Origin: Burkholderia sp. Ac-20379
Lineage (GTDB): Bacteria > Pseudomonadota > Gammaproteobacteria > Burkholderiales > Burkholderiaceae
NCBI RefSeq assembly: GCF_017104645.1
Contig: NZ_JAAGPF010000043.1
Coordinates: 1 to 35,701 of the forward strand
Direction: 5' to 3'
Length of the DNA stretch: 35,701 nt
A program made the translations under genes and the position numbers. Below, in pieces: positions 15,001 through 21,924 of this stretch (positions within the stretch are counted from its first letter, which is position 1; every line of letters begins with the position of its first letter). Below the pieces are notes generated by a model. The model was not told the origin of the DNA and searched no databases. It worked only from the letters and a program-made list of their open reading frames with translations.

Positions 15001-17938
15001 TCGACGCTGCGCTGACCGTGACATCGCCGTTGCCGGTAATGGCGCCCATGCCCGATACGCCACCGGCATGGCTGTTCGCGATCTGGCTGCCGCCTTGCAC
15101 CGTCATCTTGCCCGCACCGAGGTCGACAATGGCGCCGTCCGCATTGGCGATCGAGGCCGCTTGAATATCCAGCGTGCTGGTGTCGCCCGTAGTCGATTGG
15201 CCGGCCTGGACATGCCCGCCTCGATTGGACAACGTGCCGCCGTTCGTCAACGACAGCGAAGTGTCCGAACGAAGCAAGCCCTGCGTATTGTTCACGTCGC
15301 CGGCAATGGTTGCGTTGATGCCGCGCTGCGCTGCGAGGATGCCACTCGCGTTGTTCCAGGTAGCCGCGTTGACGATGGCTTGCCCCTTCGTCACGATGGT
15401 GCCCGACGCGTTGTTCAGCGCACTGGCGCTACGCCCCGAAGGAAGTGGGGGATTGCCCGGTGCGATCGTCAGCGTGCCCGTGCCGGCGTGTGTAATCGTG
15501 CCGCCCGCGTTGTTCAATTCGGCAGGCGTGAGCGTCAGATCTGTACTGTTGGTCTGGATCACGCCGGCGGCGGAGTTGTCGAGCGTGCCGCCAACGCTCA
15601 GGCCCATCGTCGACGAACCATACTGCGTGATGGTGCCGCCGCGGTTCGCGAGATTCGAGGCTGTCAGCGTAAGCTGATTGGCCTCGAGCTTGCCGCCGCT
15701 ATTGTTGAGCATCGAATCGGCCGTGACCGACAGGTTCGGCGCGACGATCGAGCCACCCTGGTTCGTCATCGAACCCGTGTGGATCGTCGCGTTCGTGCCC
15801 GCGCCGATTTGGCCGCCATCGTTCGCCAGCGTGCTGCTGGTGACACTCACGTCCGTGTTCGACAACAGCTTGCCGTTTGCGTTGTTCAGCGTGCTGGCGA
15901 CGGTTGCCGTCAATCCGGTTTGTGCGTTGATCGAGCCCGATGTGTTGTTCAGCGCACCAGCTTGCGCGACGACGCGCCCGTTGCTCGCGATCGAACCACC
16001 CACGTTTGACACCGAGCCGGCTCCGTTTCCGATCGTCAGCGTGCCGGTGCCGGCGTGCGTGATCGTGCCGCCGTCGTTCTTCAGCATCGCGGGCGTGAGC
16101 GTCAGGTCGGTACTGTTGGTCTGCAACGTGCCGCCGCTGGAATTGTCGAGCGTGCCCGACACGTTCACGCCCATTGCGCCGGCGCCGGTCTGTGTGATCG
16201 TACCGCCGTGATTCGCAAGATCCGTCGCGTTCAACGAGACCTGATCGGCCTGCACGGTACCGGCGCTGTTGTCGATCGTGGTTCCGTCGACCGAAGCGTG
16301 CCTGGCGCTCTGGATGGTGCCTTGACTGTTCGCGATGGCGCCACCGCGCACGTTCGCCGTGCTTTCAGAGACCAGTTCGCCGGACTGGTTGTCAACCTGG
16401 CCGGCCACGTTGACCGACAGCAGGCCTTGCGACGAGACCTTGCCGCCTTGGTTCGAGAGGGCACCACCAGTAAGCGTTGTACTGCCGCCACTCGACAGGC
16501 TGCCGTGATCGTTGATCAACGTACCGGAAGCATTCGCCTGAAGGGCGCTTTGCGCGCTCGTCGTCGCGGTCGACAAGTTCACGTCGCCGGCCGTCGCGCT
16601 CAGCGACAGATTGCCGTTCGCAGCGGTCTGGCTGCCGGAGAGATTCACGTTGCCGCCGGTCAGCAACGCATTGCCGCCCGCAACGTTCTGACCGGTCGCG
16701 CTTAACTGGCCTGAGGCCGTCAGGTTCAGATCGCCGCCACGTCCGACCGTGCCGTCATTGTTCACGCCCGCACCGAGCGTGCCGGTCGAATCGACGCTGC
16801 CCGCGTTCACGGTCGTATTCTGTTGCGCGGCGAGCGTCCCGGTGTTCGTGAGATCGGCACTGGTCCTGGCCGACGCCGATTGTTGCGCGTACGTCGTGCC
16901 GCTGTTCTGGATGCCCCCGGCAGCCGACAGTGCGAGGTTGCCGTTCGCCGTGGTCTTGCCCGTCAGCACGAGGCGGCCGTTCGACTGCAGCGTCAGGTCG
17001 CCGGCCTGCGCGGCGATCCTGCCGGCATTGGCCACCCCCACACCGAACTCGTTCGACGCGAGGAAGATCCGATCGCTATACATACCGCCCAACTGGCTCA
17101 CGTCGATCGCGACCGACGGGGCAGGGCCGTCGCCGGCGAGCGGCGTCGCGGCGAGCGTGTCGTGCTTGACCTGGGCCGCGCCGGCAATCACGTTCAGGTT
17201 CTTCGCGTAGGCCGCGGCATTCACCTGCACCGCGCGTGCAATCAGATCGACCTGATCGGTGCCGGTTGCATTCAGGCCGGCGCCTGACACGGTCACGAGC
17301 CCGCGGTTGACGTTGTAGCCGGCAAGCGATCCATCGGCGCCGTAGTACGGCACGCCTGTGGCGAGGGTCGCGCGACTGGTGTTGATGAAGGACGCGCCAT
17401 CGAGAAAAATGCCCGAGGGATTCGCCAGGACGAGTTCAGCCCTGGAGCCTGCGATTTCCAACGCGCCACGAATTTGTGAAGGATTCGGGCTATTGACCTG
17501 GTTGACGATGATCCGGGCGGCTTGGCCCGCGCCATAGTTCGGGTTGCCGTTGATCCAGCCCGCCTGCTGGGTCTGGACCATCGTGGCCGAGTTGTTCAGG
17601 ATTGCGCCGTTGCGCGAGACGTCGAACTGGTTGTAGGTGTTGACCGAAACGCCAGCACCCGACGGCGCGGCCACGTTGACTTGAGGCAGGCCGTTCGGCG
17701 TCTGAATCACGTGCGTGGGGGCGCCCGGCGTCGGAACGATCTGCGCACCAGACAGCGTGGGCAGCATGCCCAGTGCGACAACGCCCGCGATTACGGCACG
17801 TGCGCCCGACGTCGGTGAGCTTCTCCGTGCGCGCGCTTCGCCCGTAGCCGATTTGCCCTCGGCCGTTGTCGTCTCCGCAACGGCCACCACCGTACCCCGA
17901 AGCCTGGAATACACCAGGCGATGCGTATTGTTGTTCAT
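9068..17938 (-). CDS. cdiA: CdiA/filamentous haemagglutinin-type contact-dependent inhibition exoprotein
   Basis: A 2,956-residue TpsA protein exported by CdiB. ATG 17938 begins the extended signal peptide MNNNTHRLVYSRLRGTVVAV; the in-frame ATG nine codons upstream lacks that pattern. The TPS secretion domain lies at ~65-200 with GNPNYG (132) and NPSG (173). A long run of FHA-1 repeats follows, then the region with LSADQVSKLTSNVIMMETRV (~1600) typical of CdiA, then FHA-2 repeats (~1850-2350), a pretoxin region and VENN at residue 2757. The last 200 residues are the toxin module. The repeat body is GC-rich, and composition drops over the C-terminal module. The protein delivers its C-terminus into neighbouring cells; CdiI protects siblings. 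Confidence 0.93.
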   Translation of the reverse strand: MNNNTHRLVYSRLRGTVVAVAETTTAEGKSATGEARARRSSPTSGARAVIAGVVALGMLPTLSGAQIVPTPGAPTHVIQTPNGLPQVNVAAPSGAGVSVNTYNQFDVSRNGAILNNSATMVQTQQAGWINGNPNYGAGQAARIIVNQVNSPNPSQIRGALEIAGSRAELVLANPSGIFLDGASFINTSRATLATGVPYYGADGSLAGYNVNRGLVTVSGAGLNATGTDQVDLIARAVQVNAAAYAKNLNVIAGAAQVKHDTLAATPLAGDGPAPSVAIDVSQLGGMYSDRIFLASNEFGVGVANAGRIAAQAGDLTLQSNGRLVLTGKTTANGNLALSAAGGIQNSGTTYAQQSASARTSADLTNTGTLAAQQNTTVNAGSVDSTGTLGAGVNNDGTVGRGGDLNLTASGQLSATGQNVAGGNALLTGGNVNLSGSQTAANGNLSLSATAGDVNLSTATTSAQSALQANASGTLINDHGSLSSGGSTTLTGGALSNQGGKVSSQGLLSVNVAGQVDNQSGELVSESTANVRGGAIANSQGTIQSARHASVDGTTIDNSAGTVQADQVSLNATDLANHGGTITQTGAGAMGVNVSGTLDNSSGGTLQTNSTDLTLTPAMLKNDGGTITHAGTGTLTIGNGAGSVSNVGGSIASNGRVVAQAGALNNTSGSINAQTGLTATVASTLNNANGKLLSNTDVSVTSSTLANDGGQIGAGTNATIHTGSMTNQGGSIVAPNLSVTADSMLNNSGGKLEANQLTLTASNLANRGGTITQYGSSTMGLSVGGTLDNSAAGVIQTNSTDLTLTPAELNNAGGTITHAGTGTLTIAPGNPPLPSGRSASALNNASGTIVTKGQAIVNAATWNNASGILAAQRGINATIAGDVNNTQGLLRSDTSLSLTNGGTLSNRGGHVQAGQSTTGDTSTLDIQAASIANADGAIVDLGAGKMTVQGGSQIANSHAGGVSGMGAITGNGDVTVSAASISNTQGGQLSGASLQVHGNTLDNSGGTIGNVANSNGDVNVTTTGAITNTSGQISSTHDLSVAAATLQGGGTYSATHDANVNLQGDYTAAADTQFNVGHDLAFTLPGTFTNNANLESVNGLSVNAGDIANSGALTAGGLLHTQSANLTNTGALVGASASLNATNTISNLGPTALIGGSDSNGTLEILAHDIENRDDTSAADTMATTAIFGMGKVVLAGGKDASGNYTNAALVNNASALIQSGGNMELHADKITNTRYVMTTSTSSIDPSLLGQFGIPISGRTGQIGVKDPDSIGGIYTEPPHGGQWNSTYQFTTYYADSAMATTVSGISAAGQIVSGGNIDASSVGTLRNYWSNIAAVGDIKMPAYYDANGWAASGQKLPGVSVSYSGQYHYNNYDNSEHDWQLPFGNAPFVTGRPGGYTQAAPASIKDYKLPSYDATLSANGTISGTGVSVNNTAGNASIPSLGLLPGQSVPGLTPGNLSGNASGAKSDSSTVHGGPSGPVDPIIASATALNVLNNLAIPQGGLFKPTTAPNASYVIETNPAFTNRKNFISSDDFFGQLGVDLTHIPKRLGDGFYEQQLVRNEVTALTGKAVLGPYADLQSMYQSLLAAGADLSKSLDLPIGASLSADQVSKLTSNVIMMETRVVGGQSVLVPVVYLAKASQENIDGPLVSATNIDFQNAQAFTNSGTIKADNTLAIQGKQIDNAFGALQSGGLMSLKTENNIDLTSANVKAGSLQLDAGKDLILDTATKTNTRVSRDGATSVVTTLGPTAKLDVAGDASIVTGGNFQQHAGNLSVGGNLGMNVGGNWDLGAVQTGEHKIVQRANGVSNTDINKVTGGSVTVGGQSLIAVGGDLTAKGAQIDLGQSGTLAAKGNVTLGAASATSTVNSNSSGSDGHGSYAETLHTSDQALTGTTLKGGDTVNIVSGKDITLSGSTISLDKGNANLLAAGDVNIGAATETHELNSHETHSHSNVVSGSKVASGIDQTAIYSQGSTISADGVTITSGRDVNVTGSNIVGTNDVSLSAARDVNIKTTQDTIQSSTYFDKKETGLMSNGGLSVSVGSRSNSDKQQSSSVTNNGSAIGALNGNLTVSAGNDLHATGSILHAGNDVNLAGKTVKIDAATDTSSIAEQQQFRQAGVTVGVTNPVVAAVQTGRQMTNAAQNVGGDPRLIALAAATTGLAAKNTYDSLKQMGGDPVEAATSVGINVSVGASKSDSQMQAQSSTAVGSTVSAGRNVTIAAAGAGKDSNIDVIGSTISAANNAKLAAESNVNLQAAENTSSQHSTNSGSSASVGVSFTVGDKSGIAFTAGVAGNRGNADGDSSTWTNTHVTAGDQLAIQSVGDTNLKGAVASGKQVVADVGGNLNIESLQDKDLYDSKQQSAGISASVCAPPLCAGKSSVAGSVGQTKMNSDYASVIAQSGIKAGDGGFQVDVTGNTDLKGGVIASSDKAVQDNLNSLTTATLTHSDIENHASYDASSIGLSGGYGGTIGKDQKGKADNVNPVPGTTLPKGDGGFQVAPPVALSASGDANSTTKTGIGGGAITITDGAKQQQMTGQTAAEAVASVNRDTSNTGGALAPIFDKDKIQAGFDITSQFINQAGTFVANRAVEVDAAKAAANNSNLTPEQRAAAQQRADELSANWGSGGTYRQVLTALSVAAGGNVTGGLGQFAQNATVAYLQELRSNQVKQIADNLGSEEARAALHAIVGCAGAAAGSQNCGTGAMGAATSSVLGSLLAPSTNLSASEREARDNLVASLVAGVAAMSGQNVATATGAGKIEVENNQLALPGGKQKNPVVVDLVSKYCSAASPCSDAQLKEILKAQGEMSQEVNRYATNTVIAGGAAAAIAGVVIAGPAAIEAYKAGQAAYSLTTGALTGAVVSGGLYTIPAFVKSDFSSTQAFHDSFSRNFSPVGFGVAAVIGAYNSVLAVSMFNWAGIANSIKNLGTIPGIVINANKIAISQTVGRAAQGAVQSGNSPQK
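9071..9670 (-). other. CdiA-CT variable toxin module after VENN
   Basis: The 200 residues from VENN to the stop. The first ~55 are a polar stretch with Cys pairs (VVDLVSKYCSAASPCSDAQL), in the place of a cytoplasm- or membrane-entry domain. The rest is strongly hydrophobic: VIAGGAAAAIAGVVIAGPAA, then YSLTTGALTGAVVSGGLY, then GFGVAAVIGAYNSVLAVSMF, ending GAVQSGNSPQK. There is no nuclease signature. Together with the membrane immunity protein this suggests an inner-membrane pore or ionophore-like toxin; this is inferred from composition only. The sequence is visibly AT-richer than the body of cdiA upstream of ~9670, which marks a swap point. Confidence 0.6.
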
Positions 17939-18058
17939 TCTGTCGACGCGCCCGCGCCATTTCATTCGTCAGATCATTGTGGGCGAGCCTACCAAAATTC
18001 CGAAAGGAAACTGTCAGTCATTGCCGGGCCGTTGATGGAAAGAGGAAAAAATCGGTTT

Positions 18059-18072
18059 TCAGACCTGTCTGA
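18059..18072. promoter_or_regulatory. palindrome upstream of cdiA, possible operator
   Basis: TCAGACCTGTCTGA is a perfect 6+2+6 inverted repeat about 120 bp upstream of the cdiA start, between the upstream gene's terminator and cdiA. Its place would suit a transcription-factor site controlling cdiA. No binding family is evident. Confidence 0.3.
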
Positions 18073-18113
18073 TTGACGATGCGCGTTGCAGGCGTGCAGG
18101 GGAAAGCCGAATG

Positions 18114-18139
18114 AAAAAAGCCGACGCAAAAGCGTCGGC
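18114..18139 (-). terminator. rho-independent terminator of the GH28 gene
   Basis: On the minus strand GCCGACGC, TTTT loop, GCGTCGGC is followed by six T. The eight-base stem is perfect. It ends transcription from the polygalacturonase gene and separates it from cdiA, which lies downstream on the same strand. Confidence 0.85.
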
Positions 18140-18303
18140 ATGAAAGTGTTCCAGCAGGTCGGGGAACCCGGTCAGAAACCGAGAGGCGGGGACTATCCCA
18201 TACGCGGCAACCCGATGTATTCGGGGCATTCAGCAAGCAGCAACGCTGTCGCGCTACATCAACGACCTGGAGATGCGGTATTTCAACGGTCTGTTCCCCC
18301 GCC

Positions 18304-19857
18304 TTACCGCAAATCGGTAATCGTCGAATTGAACACCTGCCCCGCGATCGTCACGTTCTGCAGCGCGATGCCGTTCACGTTCCACGCATAGATCGGCCCC
18401 GGCGTCTGCGCGCTGGCCGGCCCGGCTGCGGTGGGCGTGCCGAAATCGCAGTTCGAGATCGTCACGCCGGTGATCGCCGGAATCGCGGGCGTGGGCGCCG
18501 GGCCGTTGTAGTCGAACGCCACCGGCCCCTGCGCGACGATCGCCTGGAAGCACGAACCGGTCGCGCTGCCGAGCGTCACGTTGCTGGCCTTCACGTTGGT
18601 GATGTTGACGTTCTGCACGAGCGCCGGACGCGTGCGGATCGCATCGCTGGCGGGCTGGTAATCGCAGTCGAACGTGATCAGGCCGCCCTGCGACGCCGAC
18701 GGGTTGCCCGACGCCGACGTGGCCACGCCGAGCGGCACGGTGCTGTTGATCGGGCTGCCGGTCAGCATCTTGCTGCCGTAGCCGGCGCCCGTCAGGCTCA
18801 CGCCGTTGGGCAGCGTCACGCCGTTCACGTAGAAATTCCGCACGAAGCCGCCGCGGTTCATGTTGGTCTTGATGCGGATCGCGATGTTCAGCGAATTGGT
18901 GGCCCAGTACTGGTTCAGCATCGTCAGGTTGCGCGCGTAGACGTTCTCGATGCCGCCGCCCATCTCGCTGCCGAGCGTGATGCCGCCGTGGCCGCTGTTC
19001 ATCGTGCAGTTCTGCACCACGTGGTTCTGCGCCGCGCCGTATTGCGTGTCGAGATCCTTGCCCGACTTGATGGCGATGCAATCGTCCCCGGTGTTGAAGA
19101 TCATGCCGTCGCACAGCACGTTGTTGCAGGCGTCGGGATCGAAGCCGTCGTTGTTCGGGCCGATGCTGTCGGCCATCACGCCGCGAATCACGACGTTCGT
19201 GCAGTCGGTGGGGTGGTGCTGCCAGAACGGCGTGTTCTGGGTGTGATAGTTCTCCATCAACACGTTCGTACACCCGATGAATTCCACCATGCACGGGCGC
19301 AGATAATGCCCGAGCCCGAAGATGCGCTGCGCCACCGGCACGCCCGCCTCGGACAGCGCGGGCAGGTAGTTCTGATCCTGCTGCCACGGCGTGGCCGGGT
19401 TGGTCAGCAGCGTGTACAGGGCGCTCGAAATGCCGGGCACGGCCGTCTTCAGGTCGACGTTGTTCGGATTCGTATAAGCCTGCGACGGCGTGGACGAACT
19501 GGCGCAACCGTACGCGCCGGTGGTGCCCTTGTAGGTCCACCAGCAGGTGGCCGTGTTGCCCGTGCCGGCGAACGCGGTCATGGCCTGGCCGTTCAGGATC
19601 GAGGTGGCGCCTTCGCCGGTCAGCGCGATATGGGTGGCGTTGCGCGCATACACGGGCGCGCCGAAGTTCAGGCAGTCGTTGGCCTGCCAGCGGCTGTAGA
19701 ACAGCTTGCCGTTCGTGCCGCAATCGACCGGGCCGTCCTTCGCGTAATCGGCCGGGTTCGCGCTGAAGAAGATCGTGCAGTTCGCGCTCACGTGGAAATT
19801 GACGTTGCTCTGCAGGACGATCGGCCCCGCGCAGTACCACGCGCCGGCCGGCACCAC
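18304..19857 (-). CDS. GH28 polygalacturonase, 5' end lost
   Basis: A parallel beta-helix pectinase that hydrolyses polygalacturonan. Counted from GTG 19857, the GH28 motifs are all present: NNDGFDP (235-241), GDDCIAIKSG (Asp258/Asp259), SGHGGITLGSE (His290) and IRIK (328-331). Residues such as AGGGRVVVPAGAWYCAGPIV mark the early strand that in complete enzymes follows a signal peptide and ~50-90 residues. Here the frame is open only to 19908, where an in-frame stop closes it, so the signal peptide is absent and GTG 19857 is only the first usable codon. Upstream DNA is already the + strand hydrolase. It is probably non-secreted or unexpressed. A strong terminator follows. Confidence 0.8.
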   Translation of the reverse strand: MVPAGAWYCAGPIVLQSNVNFHVSANCTIFFSANPADYAKDGPVDCGTNGKLFYSRWQANDCLNFGAPVYARNATHIALTGEGATSILNGQAMTAFAGTGNTATCWWTYKGTTGAYGCASSSTPSQAYTNPNNVDLKTAVPGISSALYTLLTNPATPWQQDQNYLPALSEAGVPVAQRIFGLGHYLRPCMVEFIGCTNVLMENYHTQNTPFWQHHPTDCTNVVIRGVMADSIGPNNDGFDPDACNNVLCDGMIFNTGDDCIAIKSGKDLDTQYGAAQNHVVQNCTMNSGHGGITLGSEMGGGIENVYARNLTMLNQYWATNSLNIAIRIKTNMNRGGFVRNFYVNGVTLPNGVSLTGAGYGSKMLTGSPINSTVPLGVATSASGNPSASQGGLITFDCDYQPASDAIRTRPALVQNVNITNVKASNVTLGSATGSCFQAIVAQGPVAFDYNGPAPTPAIPAITGVTISNCDFGTPTAAGPASAQTPGPIYAWNVNGIALQNVTIAGQVFNSTITDLR

Positions 19858-20782
19858 GACGCGCCCGCCGCCCGCCGCCGCATCCGGCCAGACGCAGCCG
19901 CCGCCCGCCTATCTGAAGCAAAGCGACACGCCGTGGTCGGTGTTCGGCCGCATCGTCGCCGCGCGCGCCCGGCGGCTGTTCGACCGCGCGGGGCAACGGA
20001 TCACGCAGCGCACGCTGCGCATCGGCGTGTCGGCGCGGATCTTCCACCCGGAACCCGGCGCGGCCGGCCTGCGCGGCAAGACGCTGCAGTATCTCGAGGA
20101 ATCGATCGCGCACTGGGTGATGTCGCGCGACGTGCTGGTGTTCATGATCCCGACCGTCGGCCATCAGGGCATGCTGCATCCGAGCAACATCCGCCTGCGC
20201 GATTACGCCAAGCATCTCGACGGGCTGCTGCTGCAAGGCGGCGCCGACGTTTCGCCGCAAACCTACGCGGCGTCCGATGCGCGCCCCGAGTGGCCGGGCG
20301 ACCGCGTGCGCGACATGTACGAGCTCGAGCTGCTGCACGAGTTCGTCGAGTCCGGCAAGCCGGTGCTCGGCGTGTGCCGCGGCGCCCAGCTGATCAACGT
20401 CGCGTTCGGCGGCTCGCTGTATCAGGACATCGCCACCGATGTGCCGACGGCCGGCGTGCATGTGAGCGAGCACTACGATCAGCATCGCCACGCGATTCGC
20501 TTCCCCGACAACTCCACGCTCGCGAACATGTTCCCGGGCAGGCGCGAGGCGATCGTCAATTCGATTCACCACCAGGCGATCCGCGATCTCGGCCGCGACC
20601 TCAACATCGAGGCCGTGTCGGCCGAGGACGGCATCATCGAGGGCATCCGCTACCGCCGCGCGCCGTTCGTGGTGGGCGTGCAGTGGCACCCGGAGTTCCA
20701 CCGCGCGGGCGGCTCCGAGCTGCTCGACTGCACGCCGCTGCTCGACACGTTCCTGCGTGCGGCCCGCGAAACGCGGCTCTGA
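19775..20782 (+). CDS. class I glutamine amidotransferase-like hydrolase (peptidase C26, PuuD-like), 5' end probably lost
   Basis: The C26 / gamma-glutamyl-gamma-aminobutyrate hydrolase fold starts at TLRIGVSARIF. The nucleophile lies in GVCRGAQLINV (Cys201 by this numbering) and the His/Glu pair in QWHPEF (His305, Glu307), with the LLQGGADVSP loop typical of PuuD. The likely role is hydrolysis of gamma-glutamyl compounds in polyamine or amine breakdown. The only convenient in-frame start (GTG 19775) lies inside antisense pectinase sequence, and genuine protein seems to begin near 19865 (PPPAAASGQTQPPPAYLKQS). The natural N-terminus and promoter therefore appear to have been removed at the junction with the GH28 gene. 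An internal GTG near 19938 is another possible start. Confidence 0.75.
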   Translation: MQFALTWKLTLLCRTIGPAQYHAPAGTTTRPPPAAASGQTQPPPAYLKQSDTPWSVFGRIVAARARRLFDRAGQRITQRTLRIGVSARIFHPEPGAAGLRGKTLQYLEESIAHWVMSRDVLVFMIPTVGHQGMLHPSNIRLRDYAKHLDGLLLQGGADVSPQTYAASDARPEWPGDRVRDMYELELLHEFVESGKPVLGVCRGAQLINVAFGGSLYQDIATDVPTAGVHVSEHYDQHRHAIRFPDNSTLANMFPGRREAIVNSIHHQAIRDLGRDLNIEAVSAEDGIIEGIRYRRAPFVVGVQWHPEFHRAGGSELLDCTPLLDTFLRAARETRL

Positions 20783-20809
20783 CGCGACGCAGTTCCTGTT
20801 CGAGCGCGT

Positions 20810-20850
20810 CGAACCGGCCGGCCGTTCCGCATTCGCGGGCGGCCGGTTCG
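20810..20850 (+). terminator. hairpin after the C26 hydrolase
   Basis: CGAACCGGCCGGCCG pairs with CGGGCGGCCGGTTCG with one mismatch and an 11-base loop. Only a weak T stretch follows. It is a likely transcription end between the hydrolase and the DUF2968 gene. Confidence 0.4.
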
Positions 20851-20902
20851 CCGTTTCAGGCGATAATCGCGCGTCGTTCTTCTACCAATCGGGAGCTTCA
20901 GC

Positions 20903-21649
20903 TTGAGCAAGCGCAGCAAGGTGGCCGGCATCGGCCGGGCGATGCCGTGGGTGGCGCTGTGCGTCCTCGCGTGGACGGGGCCGTCGATCGCGGCCGAGCC
21001 GGCGGCCGACGCCGTGGCGCAGGTGCAATCGAAACCGCCCGTGGCCGGTACGCGCCCCGACGTCACGACGCTGACGCCCGACAACGGCGAAGGTGCGGCG
21101 GCGTCCTCTTCGCCGGACGCGGCCGCTGCGGTTGACGCGCAGGGCAACGTCGGCGAGATGATGCAGATGCTGCGCGATCACCAGCTCACGGAGATGCGCA
21201 CCACCTACAACGGCAGCTACGGCGCGAGCATGCTGTTCTATCCGCGCGAGATGACGTATTACGTCGCGCTGTTCCAGGACAAGCATTTCTGGCGCGTCGT
21301 CAAATCGCAGGAGCGTCCGCGCGCGGAAATGATCTATCAGAACTTCGCCGATCAAACCGTGCAATTGGCCGATCTCGAACTGCGCCGCACCGAGCTGGCC
21401 GCGCAGAAGCAGTTCCTGGAGCGTGTGATCGGGCTGTCGGAGGATCATGCGAAGCGCCTGCAAGCCGATCTCGATATCGCACGCGCGCAGCGCACGCAGA
21501 TCGACGAGCGGCAACGCGCGGTGCAGAACGAAGCGAACGCGCTGGCCGTCGAGCAGCGTGCGTCGCAACTGCAACTGCGCGATCTGGAGCGGCAGGTGCG
21601 GCAGTTGCAGCAGCAGAACGAGCATGGGTTGTCGCCGGCGGCGAAGTAA
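20903..21649 (+). CDS. DUF2968 exported coiled-coil protein
   Basis: A 248-residue protein starting at TTG, supported by GGGAG seven bases upstream. A signal peptide ends near SIAAEP (residue ~32). A disordered Ala/Pro linker follows to ~80, then a conserved core (MLRDHQLTEMRTTYNGSYGA ... MLFYPREMTYYVALFQDKHF). A long coiled coil (QLADLELRRTELAAQKQFLE through QLQLRDLERQVRQLQQQ) runs to the C-terminus. The pattern is that of DUF2968, a Burkholderiales periplasmic protein of unknown role. It appears to be a single-gene unit. Confidence 0.8.
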   Translation: MSKRSKVAGIGRAMPWVALCVLAWTGPSIAAEPAADAVAQVQSKPPVAGTRPDVTTLTPDNGEGAAASSSPDAAAAVDAQGNVGEMMQMLRDHQLTEMRTTYNGSYGASMLFYPREMTYYVALFQDKHFWRVVKSQERPRAEMIYQNFADQTVQLADLELRRTELAAQKQFLERVIGLSEDHAKRLQADLDIARAQRTQIDERQRAVQNEANALAVEQRASQLQLRDLERQVRQLQQQNEHGLSPAAK

Positions 21650-21671
21650 CACGCGTGGCAGCGGTTCTATG

Positions 21672-21698
21672 ACGGCGGGCGTGCAACGCGCCCGTCGT
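21672..21698 (+). terminator. hairpin after the DUF2968 gene
   Basis: ACGGCGGGCG and CGCCCGTCGT can pair with one mismatch around a seven-base loop. A T-rich stretch begins about 12 bases later, so the structure is only moderately terminator-like. Confidence 0.35.
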
Positions 21699-21924
21699 TC
21701 AGTCTGACGTTTTCCTTTCTTAAAACGAATTTCTTTCGTGATTCGTAGGCATTTCGAAAGAAAAATTCGCACGTCTCATCACTTCCCCGCATACCCCGCC
21801 GCAGCGAATCGCGCGACACTGCGCTAGAGTCATGGCGCGCCGCCGCCGGCACGACCGAAAGCCGGCGCGACACGACGACACCACACGCCGCGCACCGCGC
21901 GCGGGCGCTCGACCGGGATACAAC

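Noticed and set aside
10592..16009. Long open frames on the + strand opposite cdiA (10592-11785, 12092-14029, 14708-16009)
   Set aside because: They are antisense to the strongly supported cdiA, are Arg/Ala/Val-rich with no domain, and arise from the high-GC repetitive codon pattern.
13400..17000. Repetitive structure inside cdiA as possible tandem DNA repeats
   Set aside because: It follows the degenerate FHA beta-helix repeats of the protein and is not exact at the DNA level.
19858..20701. 815-codon minus-strand frame covering the GH28 gene region in another frame
   Set aside because: Arg/His/Ala-rich translation without motifs, antisense to the C26 hydrolase.
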